Below are positions 8,284-18,958 of a DNA stretch of 64,000 nucleotides, piece after piece (position 1 is the first letter of the stretch; every line of letters starts with the position of its first letter). The DNA comes from Pseudoalteromonas sp. GCY (lineage in GTDB: Bacteria > Pseudomonadota > Gammaproteobacteria > Enterobacterales > Alteromonadaceae), in assembly GCF_016695175.1 (NCBI RefSeq), contig NZ_CP068023.1, positions 4,117,163 to 4,181,162 on the forward strand. The letters are read 5' to 3'. Position numbers and translations under genes: made by a program. The notes beneath the pieces are model-generated. The model did no database searches, was not told where the DNA came from, and saw only the letters and a list, made by a program, of their open reading frames with translations.

Positions 8284-11200
8284 TTAGTTTAAATGTTTAT
8301 TAATCAGTGTTTTAAGTTCGTTTTCTTTCATGATGGCATGATGATCTGTGTCCTCAATGCCAAATGCTTCACAATGTGATAAACGTGTTGACCATCCCTC
8401 TACAGCCGTAAAATCGCTGGCGTAAATTAGCCGAGCACTGGATGCAGAAGGAATACAGGTATGGGCTGAAAATAATGCATGGTTATGGCTCAATATCTGC
8501 CACTGCATCTGTAAATCCATCAAGGTAAACGCTTCAGAGACTAGGTGTTGTGTCACACACAACTGATGAAGCATCGCCAGACGTTGCTCGTGATCCAAAT
8601 GCTGTACATCTTCAACGGCAATGCCATCCAGCGACACCCCAAGTTCTTCGGCAAAAGCACCTAACCGCTGTAATTCACTTTGTTCAATATTTCTATTTAG
8701 TTCAGGAACATATGAATCAATCATGGTCAGACTAAGTACTTTTTCTTGTGCCAACCTTTGCATGGTGTGACCAATTACTCCACCCATCGACCAACCGATC
8801 AGATGATAATTCGGGTGCTCGATATCAGCCTCAAGCAAAGACAGATAATGCGTGGCCAGCGCAGTGATCGATCTAAATTGCAAGGTAGTGGATTGCAGCC
8901 CGTAAATAGGTGCATTCGTTTCCAATTCAGAAACCAATTGTGCATAGCAAGTCAACTGACCACCCACAGGGTGAATAAACACAATCGGGGGTTGTTGGTC
9001 ATCGCCTTCACGCAAACACACAAGTTGTTTAAGGTCACCATAACTATCCATTGCATCCACTTTTGCCGCCAGTGAACTCAACGTTTGCTGCTGGAAAACA
9101 TCTAGTGCATTGAGCTGCACATTGAACGTCTTTTTAATTGCTCGGACTAGCGCGACCGCTTGTAATGAGTTACCACCTAGCTCAAAGAACGACGACCCCT
9201 TAAACAGCAGCGTATCCGTCGGTAGCCTTAATACTGCTTGCCACACCTCTGCTAACTTGCACTCCGTCGCAGTGCTTAAACTGTCCCCAGATGGCTCAAC
9301 CTCGACTTGTGGTAATGCAGAAATATCCAGTTTGCCGTTGCGAGTAACAGGCCAGTGTGTCATGGCAATATATTGTTGAGGTACCATGTAGCTTGGTAAT
9401 TTCGTACTTAATGTAGCGCTCAACTCAGTACTATCAAGTACTTCAGATACACCTTGTACATATGCCACAAGCATAGGAGTACCACTTGCTAAATAACTAA
9501 TCATCACATGTGCCCTTACGACATCAGGCAAAGCGAAAAGATGCTGCTCTATTTCAGCCAATTCAATCCGATAGCCATTTAGTTTCACTTGAGAGTCAAC
9601 ACGACCTATGTAGTGCAAAATACCATCTGAAAAACGCACGATATCGCCTGTTTTGTATAAACGAGCATGGCATGATTGGTGGTAACCAAACGGGTTATCA
9701 ATAAAGCAGCTGGAAGTTAGCTCAGGTTTACCTAAATACCCTTCTGCAACACCTTCACCACTGATATACAACTCCCCCCTCATTCCTTCAGCGACTAATC
9801 TTTGATGATCATCAAGCACATACAAACGAGTATTAGATAACGGCAAACCTAAATGTGGACAGGAGCCTGAGATTTCAGCAACCGTTGCATTGACGGTACA
9901 TTCTGTTGGACCATAAACGTTCAATGCTGTCCGATCATGCAGGTGCTGCCACTTAACCAAACGCTGCCAAAGTGATTCAGAGATGGCTTCACCGCCTATG
10001 ATAAGGTTTGGTAATTGCGCATCTAGGTCTTCGTCCAGCCACATTTCGACTAAGCTTGGCGTACAATCCAATACCGTCACGTTATTGTCGCTAAGGTATT
10101 CGCCCAGTTGTTGTGGTTGTAACTTAAGGGTTTCTGGTATCGGTGTTAACGCCATTCCAGCTATCAGCTGCAATAGCCCCTGCAACGACGCATCAAAGAC
10201 ATAATTAGCATTCCATCCCCAGTTTTGTTCACCTTGGCATATTGGCCAACGTTGCATCTCTTCCATCAATGAAACTGCATTGCGGTGCGATACCATGACA
10301 CCTTTCGGTTGCCCTGTAGTACCTGAGGTGTATATCACATAGGCAAGATCCTCTGCCGACACGATAACGGGAGCAACTTCCCCTGCGACTTGTGCTACTT
10401 CTAGCATATTGACGGTGGTGCTTGGGCACTGAGCGCTATCAAAACTCGTCTGATAAGCAGGCTGTGAAATCAGCAGACTGGCTTTAGCATCAGCTAGCAC
10501 AAAATCTATCCGCTCTTGCGGCGCGCTTGGGTCTAGCGGCAAGTAAGCTGCGCCAGCAGTCATAATGGCTAACAAAGCAACAACCATCTCATCACTTTTG
10601 TCCATCTGCACAGCGACAACCTGTCCACGCTCAATACCATGAACTGTCTGAAGCACTTGCGCACACTTTGCTACCCGCGATGCCAATGCTTGAAAGCTCC
10701 AACTTTGATCCTGCCAGTGAAGCGCGATGTTAGTTGCGTGCTTTGCTACAGTATCTGACCAACATGTGACCAAACTCTCGGCAACAACATGCTGCGTCGA
10801 GTCTAGCGGATTCAACTTAGCGAGTAGTGCCGTGGTTTGAGCTTTGTTACAAAGCGTCAACGCACTCATTGGTAAAGTCATGATATCGCGCTGCGAATTG
10901 CCTTTTACCAACGCGCGTAACAACTGCATCATCTGCTCGGACAATCGCTCAATACTCGATGCTTTAAATAGACTGGTGTCGTATACCCAATTAACAGTTA
11001 ACTGGTGGTCAGACAGCTCAAAATGAACATCTAAATCAAACTTGGTTGTGATCTTCCCATCCGTTAGCGAGGTAAACTCAACACCTGATAAAGCCTCTAT
11101 CGAGTCTGCTTTATCAAACCGGAAGCTATCTTCTCCATCCGTAGTTAACATTATCTGGAATACTGGGCTTATCGCTGCGGAGCGATTCACATTAAGCGCA

Positions 11201-14200
11201 TCAACTACTAAATCGAAAGGCACCAAATTATGTGATTGTGCGGCAATATTGACGTCACGTATGTGAGCTAAATACTCTCCAAGAGTCGCAAAGTCGGTGT
11301 GCGCCGTTAGTGCAATGGTATTTACAAATAGTCCAATTAAATCAGCTAGCTTTTGATCATGCCTACCAGCCACCGGCGCGCCAATTACGCACTGAGATTC
11401 ACGGCCATGTTGTGCAACAACAATCGACAACGCTGCATGTGCCAACATAAATGGGGTTAGATTATGCGTGCCGATAAAATCCTTTAACGCCAACGCTTCT
11501 GCCTTTGCAAGCACCTGCGTTACAACCGCTCCGGCTTGCTGTTTAATTTTCGGTCGAGGAAAATCCAAGGTAATACCATGCTCTGCTGGTGCATCCTTAA
11601 GACACTCCTGCCAGTGTTCAAGCGATGCTAAGCAGCTCTCACTGGTCAAATATGTTTGCTGCCACACAGCATAATCCGTGTAATTAAGCGCATTATGTGG
11701 CAAGTTCGGCTTCTTACCTTCTTGCTCACCACGGTAGAGTTCGGCGAACTCGTTAAACAAGATGTTCATCGACCAACCATCGGTAGCAATATGATGCAAG
11801 CACAATAGTAAGGTACCCGAATTTTGCGCAGCACCATCAATGTAAGCCACGCGTATCAGCGGAGAACTGGTGAGATCAAATGATTCATTCAACTCACTTT
11901 GCACTCTCATTAACTCATCAGCATAGTGTTCTGCACTGGTATGGTAGTGAGCAATGGTAAATGCTGAAATTGGCTGAACCTGCTGTATCTCGCCTTCATC
12001 GGTTTCATGGTAAGACGTTCTTAAGACTTCGTGACGCTGAAGCAGGCTTAAAAACGCGCGTTCGGCTGAATCAATGTTAAAATCACCGCGAACTTCAAAC
12101 TGATAATTTAGATTATATTGCGCACTACCATTACCAAGTTGGTCGATAAACCACATTCTGCGCTGTGCTGCCGACAAGGGATAACCCTGCTCCGAATTTG
12201 GCGCTTTGGTGACGCTAAATAAGCTAGTGGTATGCTGATATTGCGCGACTAATTCGGTAAATTGAGCCAGTGTAGGCGCTTCAAATAAACATTGCACAGG
12301 CACTTCAGATTGTGCAGCGTGATGAATTTTGTGTACGACATTCATCGCCAGTAGCGAATGGCCGCCGAGTTCAAAGAAATTACTTTCCATGCCAATGTGC
12401 TCTGGCGCAAGTTGTAGAGCAACAGCCCAAATATTGGCAACTACTCTCGCTAGAGCGCTAGAGGGTGGTGTCAGTTTCGTAGCCGTATTACTTTGCTCTC
12501 GCACCAGGCGGGCACGATCTATTTTGCCATTTGCGGTGAGTGGCATCGCTTCTAAAAGTACAATCTGAGCCGGGAGCATATGTAAGGGCAAGCACGGAGT
12601 AAGTGCCTGTTTAATCGCCTCAACACTCTGTACCTGATGGCAGGTTACATAAGCAATCAAGCTTTTTTGCCCACTCTCAGTTTCGACTTGTACTGCGGCC
12701 TCTTTGATATCGGTTAGATTTGTTAGCGCTTGTTCTATTTCACCGATCTCGATACGAAATCCGCGGATCTTTACCTGATTATCGGTTCTGCCGATATAAC
12801 AAACATTGCCATTTTCATCCCATTTAACCATGTCGCCGGTGCGATAAAGTCGCTCACTCGTAATTGAATCGACATAGACAAAACGCTCTGCTGTCATATC
12901 AGGTTTGTTTAAGTACCCTCTGGCAAGTCCTATTCCGCTTAAGTACAGCTCACCAACAACGCCAACGGCACTGCGTTGCTGCTCTGAATCCAAGATATAA
13001 CAACCCGTACCTGAGATTGCCTTACCGATTGGATATTGAACACTCCCTACTTCTTCAATTTCATAGTAAGTACTAAATGTCGTATTTTCGGTCGGTCCAT
13101 AAATATTCAATAAACGCGTGGGCTTACCATAAGCTAACGCGCGATCAATAGTATATTTATCGAGTTTCTCGCCACCAACCATGACATTATTTAGTGAGGC
13201 AAATGCATCTGGACGAATAGCAATGATTTGATTAAATAGCGCCACAGTGATGAACACTGTGGAAATGTTCATGCGACGCACTTCATCTGCAAAGCGGTTG
13301 GCATCAAGCAAGCAAGCCTTATCCATCCCATACAATGTCGCACCGTTTGCCAATGCTCCCCAAATCTCAAATGTGGCGGCGTCAAATGCGGTATTGGAAA
13401 TGAATAAGATATTTTCAGCTGAACTCAATGAAACATAATTAGGGTTGTGTACTAATCGCTCAATACCTAAGTGTTCAACCATCACCCCCTTTGGTTTACC
13501 TGTCGATCCAGAGGTGTAAATAATGTAGGCAAGATCATCGCCACAGGTAGTTAAATCAAGATTAGTACCACTGTGAGTTCCAATTTCAGCTTCAATTTCT
13601 AGCGCATCAACTGCCGCGATAGCAATCTCATACTGCTCAAAAATGGGTGCTAACGCTGTCGTAGTCAGCACTTGCTCAAGCGCCGTATCTTCGATCATAT
13701 ATTGCAGCCTAGCCGCAGGATAATCGGGATCTAGAGGGACGTAAACCGCGCCAGCTTTGACAATCGCGAGCATGGCAATCACGAGCTCCGTAGAGCGTTC
13801 GAATGTCACGCCAATGAATGCACCTTTACTTACACCTTGGCTTTGTAGGTATCTTGCTAATTGATTCGCTCGGGTATTTACTTCTCCATAACTCAGGGTA
13901 TTACTGGCGACACAAATAGCTGGTTTATCTGGGTTGCTACCTGCCCAATGCTCTACATAGCTATGAATAGGTAAATTATTTCCCTGATATGCAGCGGATT
14001 GCTCCCATTCTTGTATCTGAGCAAGTTCGGCATCATCAATCAGCACAAGTTGCTCTATAGGAGTATCGATATTGTCAGCAATTTGCTTGCAAATGGTCTG
14101 TAACTGGCGGGTCATTCTCGCGACGGTTTCGGCCTTAAACAGGTTAGTGTCAAATGAAAAGCTCACTTGAATGCCATCAACTGTGTCAACGATGTTTATT

Positions 14201-15582
14201 TGGATATCGTATTTTGCGCTTAGCTCTGCTGAGTCAAACGATTGCAACACGACCTCTCCCGCCAATGGGATCTCTGCCTCTGCGCTAATATCTAGATTAT
14301 TCTGTACGAGCGCGATTTGAAACAGCGGATGATAACCATTGCTACGCTCTGGTTTTAACGCCTCAACTAAATATTCAAATGGAATATCCTGATGCTCAAG
14401 CGCAGATTCATTCACTTGTTTGGCTGCCGACAACAGCTGGGCAAATGACTGCTTTGAGTCTAGGCGTAAGCGCAACACTAAGTTGTTAATAAAGCAGCCA
14501 AACGTTTTTTCTAGTTCTTTTTGCTTTCTACCCGCCACTGGCGTGCCCACGACAACGTCGTCATTACCTGCGTAGCGCCCCAGTACCACCGAAATAGCGG
14601 CATGAAACAACACAAATAATGATGTTTGCCGTGTTGTCGCCAACGCTTTTAGTTTGCGACTTAAAGAAGCTGATAACTGGGCAACTCTAAAGTCACTTTT
14701 ACCACCGGTAGAAGCCGGTCGTGAAAAGTCCAATGGGATATTATGAACGCTCGGCAAATCCTGCAATTGAGTTAGCCAGTAGGTCTTTGATCCCTCCACA
14801 TTATCACTACGTAGCATCTCAGATTGCCAGTTAGCATAATCGGCATATTGCACTGCAACGTCGGGAAGCTGTGGCGCAATACCATGAAATAAAGCGTTAT
14901 AAATATGCTTGAATTCATCAAGTAGCAATGTCATTGACCAGCCATCAGCAGCAATATGATGGACATTGAAGAACAAAATACCCCGCTCTGGAGATTGCCT
15001 TAAAAAACCACCTCGAAGCATAAGGTCATGTTCAAGATCAAAAGGCCTGTCAGCATCCTTACGTACAAACTCAAGTGCAAGCGCCTCGCTTTCTGCAGCT
15101 GATAAATGACTATAATCTTCAATAATAAAGTCAACATCGCCCGCTTCACGTACCGTTTGCACCAGCTGTTCGCCTTGATAATGTACAACGGTGCGCAATG
15201 CTTCATGACGAGCAACTATCATTTGCATTGTCTGACGAGCCATAAGCTCGTCAAACTCTCCAACTACGTGCACGCCATTTGGCATATTGTAAGTCGCCGT
15301 AGCATCTGACATCTGCTGTGATAACCAAATTCGGCGTTGTGCAGAAGAAACGGGCAGAAGCCCATTTCTGTCTACTGGCGTAATACGATAACGCTGCCGT
15401 TCACCTTCTAGCGCAGCAAACCGCTGAATATATGTAATCAGAGCTGTTTTGTTTTCCTTAAGCATCGCTATGAGTTCAGGGATCAGGTTACTCTTATCGC
15501 CAGTGATATTCAGGCTCTGGCCGTCCGTAGACAGCCTGAGGCCCAAAGTAGAGCACTGTTCAATGATGTGCTCTACACTCAT
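8284..15582 (-). CDS. nonribosomal peptide synthetase, dock-C-A-T-C-A-T-TE (terminal)
   Basis: 2432 aa, two modules plus a release domain. Order: TubC-like N-terminal docking domain (1-55); C (about 75-515, HHIAADG 208-214); A (about 540-1025, YTSGSTGKPKG about 689-699, YGPTE 828-832); carrier (LGGHS, Ser1076); C (about 1133-1575, HHIATDG 1263-1269); A (about 1605-2090, YTSGTTGQPKG about 1751-1761); carrier (LGGNS, Ser2139); type I thioesterase (about 2195-2432, GWSMGG with Ser2265, late His in DTDHHAIM). Read by eye against the GrsA code, the first A domain gives D-A-F-F-M-G-I-T-F (Ile/Val-like) and the second D-A-Q-D-I-G-V-V-N (Gln/Glu-like). No epimerisation domain is seen. It overlaps the previous NRPS by ATGA, so the two are translationally coupled. 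The TE makes this the last synthetase of the line. Confidence 0.95.
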   Translation of the reverse strand: MSVEHIIEQCSTLGLRLSTDGQSLNITGDKSNLIPELIAMLKENKTALITYIQRFAALEGERQRYRITPVDRNGLLPVSSAQRRIWLSQQMSDATATYNMPNGVHVVGEFDELMARQTMQMIVARHEALRTVVHYQGEQLVQTVREAGDVDFIIEDYSHLSAAESEALALEFVRKDADRPFDLEHDLMLRGGFLRQSPERGILFFNVHHIAADGWSMTLLLDEFKHIYNALFHGIAPQLPDVAVQYADYANWQSEMLRSDNVEGSKTYWLTQLQDLPSVHNIPLDFSRPASTGGKSDFRVAQLSASLSRKLKALATTRQTSLFVLFHAAISVVLGRYAGNDDVVVGTPVAGRKQKELEKTFGCFINNLVLRLRLDSKQSFAQLLSAAKQVNESALEHQDIPFEYLVEALKPERSNGYHPLFQIALVQNNLDISAEAEIPLAGEVVLQSFDSAELSAKYDIQINIVDTVDGIQVSFSFDTNLFKAETVARMTRQLQTICKQIADNIDTPIEQLVLIDDAELAQIQEWEQSAAYQGNNLPIHSYVEHWAGSNPDKPAICVASNTLSYGEVNTRANQLARYLQSQGVSKGAFIGVTFERSTELVIAMLAIVKAGAVYVPLDPDYPAARLQYMIEDTALEQVLTTTALAPIFEQYEIAIAAVDALEIEAEIGTHSGTNLDLTTCGDDLAYIIYTSGSTGKPKGVMVEHLGIERLVHNPNYVSLSSAENILFISNTAFDAATFEIWGALANGATLYGMDKACLLDANRFADEVRRMNISTVFITVALFNQIIAIRPDAFASLNNVMVGGEKLDKYTIDRALAYGKPTRLLNIYGPTENTTFSTYYEIEEVGSVQYPIGKAISGTGCYILDSEQQRSAVGVVGELYLSGIGLARGYLNKPDMTAERFVYVDSITSERLYRTGDMVKWDENGNVCYIGRTDNQVKIRGFRIEIGEIEQALTNLTDIKEAAVQVETESGQKSLIAYVTCHQVQSVEAIKQALTPCLPLHMLPAQIVLLEAMPLTANGKIDRARLVREQSNTATKLTPPSSALARVVANIWAVALQLAPEHIGMESNFFELGGHSLLAMNVVHKIHHAAQSEVPVQCLFEAPTLAQFTELVAQYQHTTSLFSVTKAPNSEQGYPLSAAQRRMWFIDQLGNGSAQYNLNYQFEVRGDFNIDSAERAFLSLLQRHEVLRTSYHETDEGEIQQVQPISAFTIAHYHTSAEHYADELMRVQSELNESFDLTSSPLIRVAYIDGAAQNSGTLLLCLHHIATDGWSMNILFNEFAELYRGEQEGKKPNLPHNALNYTDYAVWQQTYLTSESCLASLEHWQECLKDAPAEHGITLDFPRPKIKQQAGAVVTQVLAKAEALALKDFIGTHNLTPFMLAHAALSIVVAQHGRESQCVIGAPVAGRHDQKLADLIGLFVNTIALTAHTDFATLGEYLAHIRDVNIAAQSHNLVPFDLVVDALNVNRSAAISPVFQIMLTTDGEDSFRFDKADSIEALSGVEFTSLTDGKITTKFDLDVHFELSDHQLTVNWVYDTSLFKASSIERLSEQMMQLLRALVKGNSQRDIMTLPMSALTLCNKAQTTALLAKLNPLDSTQHVVAESLVTCWSDTVAKHATNIALHWQDQSWSFQALASRVAKCAQVLQTVHGIERGQVVAVQMDKSDEMVVALLAIMTAGAAYLPLDPSAPQERIDFVLADAKASLLISQPAYQTSFDSAQCPSTTVNMLEVAQVAGEVAPVIVSAEDLAYVIYTSGTTGQPKGVMVSHRNAVSLMEEMQRWPICQGEQNWGWNANYVFDASLQGLLQLIAGMALTPIPETLKLQPQQLGEYLSDNNVTVLDCTPSLVEMWLDEDLDAQLPNLIIGGEAISESLWQRLVKWQHLHDRTALNVYGPTECTVNATVAEISGSCPHLGLPLSNTRLYVLDDHQRLVAEGMRGELYISGEGVAEGYLGKPELTSSCFIDNPFGYHQSCHARLYKTGDIVRFSDGILHYIGRVDSQVKLNGYRIELAEIEQHLFALPDVVRAHVMISYLASGTPMLVAYVQGVSEVLDSTELSATLSTKLPSYMVPQQYIAMTHWPVTRNGKLDISALPQVEVEPSGDSLSTATECKLAEVWQAVLRLPTDTLLFKGSSFFELGGNSLQAVALVRAIKKTFNVQLNALDVFQQQTLSSLAAKVDAMDSYGDLKQLVCLREGDDQQPPIVFIHPVGGQLTCYAQLVSELETNAPIYGLQSTTLQFRSITALATHYLSLLEADIEHPNYHLIGWSMGGVIGHTMQRLAQEKVLSLTMIDSYVPELNRNIEQSELQRLGAFAEELGVSLDGIAVEDVQHLDHEQRLAMLHQLCVTQHLVSEAFTLMDLQMQWQILSHNHALFSAHTCIPSASSARLIYASDFTAVEGWSTRLSHCEAFGIEDTDHHAIMKENELKTLINKHLN

Positions 15583-18500
15583 ATCACCATCCTTTCGTCA
15601 TCATCACGCGCGACGCTGCTAGACATTACTAACTTTTGTTTCTCATAGAGCTCGCACTGTTCAGCAAGTGCTTGAATAGTTGGGTTTTCCATTAGCACTT
15701 TTAATGGTATTTCAATGCTAAGTTGCTCGCGGCAGGCACTCGCAACTCGGATCCCCAATAGAGAGTGGCCGCCGATAGCGAAGAAGTTGTCGTCCATGCT
15801 GATAGACTCTTTGCCCAATAAGTCCTGCCAAATGGTTTGTAAACGCGCTTCCATCTCTGATCTTGGCGCAATGTAGTCATCAATCACTTCTTCAAGCTCA
15901 ATGCTAAGTAGCGCTTTGCGATCCTGCTTACCATTTTTCGTTAACGGGATTTCTTCAACTTCAATGATGGTGGCAGCAACCATGTAAGCAGGAAGTTTTG
16001 CTTTCATCCAATCACTGAGTCTATTTTGGTTTACATCTGCACCTGCCACGTAAGCGACTAGCTGTTCATCTTTAACGAGTACTGCGGCATCAGTCACGCC
16101 CGCATCTTCCAAAATAACAGACTCAATTTCGTTTAGTTCGATACGATAACCACGTAACTTAACTTGGAAGTCACTGCGTCCGAGGTATTCAATAGTGCCA
16201 TCTGCCAGCCAACGTCCTAAGTCACCCGTTTTGTAGATACGACCAAAAGTAGCAGACTCGATGAAACGCTCTTCAGTTAACACATCATTGTTAAAGTAGC
16301 CACGAGCAACCCCTTCACCACCAATGTATATTTCACCTTTTGCGCCAGCCGCTAACGGTGCTAGTGCATCATTCAAAATATAAGTCTGGCAATTCGGCAA
16401 TGGACGCCCAATATTTGGTACAGACTCAGCGGTAATATCAGAGAAAGTCGCGTTAACAGTACATTCTGTAGGCCCATAGACGTTGAGCGCAAAACGTTGA
16501 TGCTCAGAAGCATGTGATGCCACTTTTTGCCATAATTCAGAGCTGATAGCCTCACCACCGATTAATAAATTCGGCAATGCAACTCCCTGCTCATTGGCTT
16601 CACGAAGCACTAAATCAACTAATGCAGGGGTGGTATCGAGTACGTCGATTTTATTTTCGGTAAGGTAACTAAGTAACTTGCTTGGATCCTTTCGCAATTC
16701 ATCTTTTAGTAGATTAAGCTCCACACCAAAAGCCAACTGAGTCAGAGCCTGAACAGAAGCATCGAAAATCATCGGCGCGTTCCATGCCCAGCGATATTGA
16801 CCTGAAACCCCACGCTCAGACAACAGCAGCTTCATGCTGTTTGCAAGATTCACCAAGTTACCGTGTTGAACTGCCACGCCCTTTGGCTTACCAGTTGAGC
16901 CTGATGTATATAACACGTAAGCCAATTGCTCAGCTGACAAGTTGATATCGTCGACACTGATCTCACCAGTTGCCACTAACTGTGTGTGATCGATAGTCAG
17001 AGTCTGACAATTGATGTCTTTGAATTTATCGTTGTAATGAGACTGAGCAACAACGATATGTAGTCCAGTGTCAGCAATGATGTATTCGATGCGATCATTA
17101 GGTGCTCCAGCATCTAGTGGGACATATGCGCCACCCGCGTGCATCACAGCTAGTTGGGCAATTAGCTGTTCGATACTGCGGTCGACACAAATACCAACAG
17201 GAGACTCAGTTACCACGCCTAGCGCTGTTAATTGCTGAGAAAACTCACTGACTTTCGCTGCAAGCTCACCATAACTAATGGCTTCATCTTCAACTCGTAA
17301 CGCGATTGCATCTGGGTTTTGTTTTGCGAATTCAAAAATCGACTTAATCAGATTGGTTTTGTTTTCAAAGGTACGTTCATTCGCATTTTGCCAAGGTTGT
17401 AGAGTACCTTCTGTGACACCAGAAATTGTCGAGATTTTCTCGTCTCCATTAGCGATAGCATTTGCTAGCAGCGCTTCAAATGATTGAGCAAAGTTCTCCA
17501 TAGTATGTGCATCGAACAGCTCTGATTTATATTGCCAAGCCAGAACTAGCTTCCCTTCTTCCACCGCAGCACTTAGTGAGATATCGAAGTTAACCACGTC
17601 AACACCTGAGAGGATTTCTTCCGGATCCGACATTTCTAAACCAGGGAGCTGGAACGTACCACTATCATGGTTTTGTAGTACAAACCACAGCTGGAACATA
17701 GGTTGATGACTGCTACTACGCTCAGGATTCAGGTCTTCAACAAGTGCATCAAACGGAAGATGCTGATGTTCAAATGCTTCTAATAGCGTAGTTCTATTGC
17801 TGGCGATAAGTTCATTGAAACTTGGATTACCTGACAAGTCAGTACGTAGCACTAGGTTGTTTAGGAAGAAGCCAATGAGTGGTTCAACGTTTTGGTGAAT
17901 ACGACCTGCGACTGGCGTCCCCATAACGACATCTTCTTCGGCGCTCCACTGACCAACCAATAAGGCATAAATCGTTTGCAGCGCCATAAACTGTGTTACG
18001 CCCTGTTGTTGGCAGTATGTATCTAGTTTTTTCGTTAGCGCGACACTCAATTCACGGCGCAATGAATTACCTAAAAAGCCTTGCTGTGCTGGGCGACTAC
18101 GGTCTAGTGGTAGGCTGTGTGTTGCTGGTAGGTCTTTTAACTGTTCGCGCCAGTAACCCACTTCATTTTCAAATACTTCACCTTGTAGCCATTGACGTTG
18201 CCAGTGTGCATAGTCCTTATATTGTACTTCCAACTCAACTAACGGATTCGGTTTGCCTTGACTGTACGCGGTATATACTTCCAAGAACTCTTTGACTAAC
18301 ACACCAAGAGACCAACCATCTGAAGCAATGTGATGCATGTTAAACAACACATAATGCTCAGATCCTGACGCTTTAATTAACTGAACTCGCAGCATAGTGT
18401 CGTTTTGCAGATCGAATGGCTTTAATGCATCTTGCTCTGCCAACGAACGGATCTCGTCGTACAGGTCATCTCCTTGCAAGTGAGTGAAATCAATAATGGT

Positions 18501-18956
18501 CACCGCACTATCAACCTGATCTCGGATCACCTGTTCACATTTGTCGTTCGTTTCTTTGTATACAGTACGTAAAATCTCATGGCGCTCAATCACGGCATCG
18601 ATCGTAGCAATGAAAGCTGCTTGGTTAAGGCTGCCATCTAGCTTAAATGCAGCAGACATATTGTACTGTGCAGAGCCTTGCTCAATACGGTCAATAATCC
18701 AAAGGCGCTGTTGAGCAAAAGATAGCGGAATAGGTCCATCAATCACCGCACGCTTGAGTTTTTGTTTTTCAACAGCACTTTTCTGTGCTGAAAATTTATT
18801 AATGAACTCAATAAGCTGCGCTTTATTTTCTCGTAAAATAGTGATCATTTCATTGTTCAATCCGCCTTTTGGCGCATCGATTTGCAAGTTGCCGTTCTCT
18901 ACAGAGAGTCGAACTCCTTGCTCAAGACATTGATTTATTATTGTTTGTGTGTTCAT
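15579..18956 (-). CDS. nonribosomal peptide synthetase, dock-C-A-T (one module)
   Basis: 1125 aa. A TubC-like docking domain (1-55, MNTQTIINQCLEQGVRLSVE) should bind the tail of the upstream NRPS. The C domain (about 75-515) has HHIASDG at 208-214. The A domain carries YTSGSTGKPKG, NVYGPTECT and a complete C-terminal subdomain (KLRGYRIELNEIE, TKNGKQDRKAL). The carrier is IGGHS with Ser1065. The eye-read code D-A-Q-D-L-G-V-V-N is one position from a published glutamine code (DAQDLGVVD). The A domain is strikingly like the last A domain of the 2432-aa NRPS, so one probably arose from the other. The start lies 3 nt past the previous stop, with AGGAAAT ahead of ATG. Confidence 0.95.
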   Translation of the reverse strand: MNTQTIINQCLEQGVRLSVENGNLQIDAPKGGLNNEMITILRENKAQLIEFINKFSAQKSAVEKQKLKRAVIDGPIPLSFAQQRLWIIDRIEQGSAQYNMSAAFKLDGSLNQAAFIATIDAVIERHEILRTVYKETNDKCEQVIRDQVDSAVTIIDFTHLQGDDLYDEIRSLAEQDALKPFDLQNDTMLRVQLIKASGSEHYVLFNMHHIASDGWSLGVLVKEFLEVYTAYSQGKPNPLVELEVQYKDYAHWQRQWLQGEVFENEVGYWREQLKDLPATHSLPLDRSRPAQQGFLGNSLRRELSVALTKKLDTYCQQQGVTQFMALQTIYALLVGQWSAEEDVVMGTPVAGRIHQNVEPLIGFFLNNLVLRTDLSGNPSFNELIASNRTTLLEAFEHQHLPFDALVEDLNPERSSSHQPMFQLWFVLQNHDSGTFQLPGLEMSDPEEILSGVDVVNFDISLSAAVEEGKLVLAWQYKSELFDAHTMENFAQSFEALLANAIANGDEKISTISGVTEGTLQPWQNANERTFENKTNLIKSIFEFAKQNPDAIALRVEDEAISYGELAAKVSEFSQQLTALGVVTESPVGICVDRSIEQLIAQLAVMHAGGAYVPLDAGAPNDRIEYIIADTGLHIVVAQSHYNDKFKDINCQTLTIDHTQLVATGEISVDDINLSAEQLAYVLYTSGSTGKPKGVAVQHGNLVNLANSMKLLLSERGVSGQYRWAWNAPMIFDASVQALTQLAFGVELNLLKDELRKDPSKLLSYLTENKIDVLDTTPALVDLVLREANEQGVALPNLLIGGEAISSELWQKVASHASEHQRFALNVYGPTECTVNATFSDITAESVPNIGRPLPNCQTYILNDALAPLAAGAKGEIYIGGEGVARGYFNNDVLTEERFIESATFGRIYKTGDLGRWLADGTIEYLGRSDFQVKLRGYRIELNEIESVILEDAGVTDAAVLVKDEQLVAYVAGADVNQNRLSDWMKAKLPAYMVAATIIEVEEIPLTKNGKQDRKALLSIELEEVIDDYIAPRSEMEARLQTIWQDLLGKESISMDDNFFAIGGHSLLGIRVASACREQLSIEIPLKVLMENPTIQALAEQCELYEKQKLVMSSSVARDDDERMVI

Positions 18957-18958
18957 GG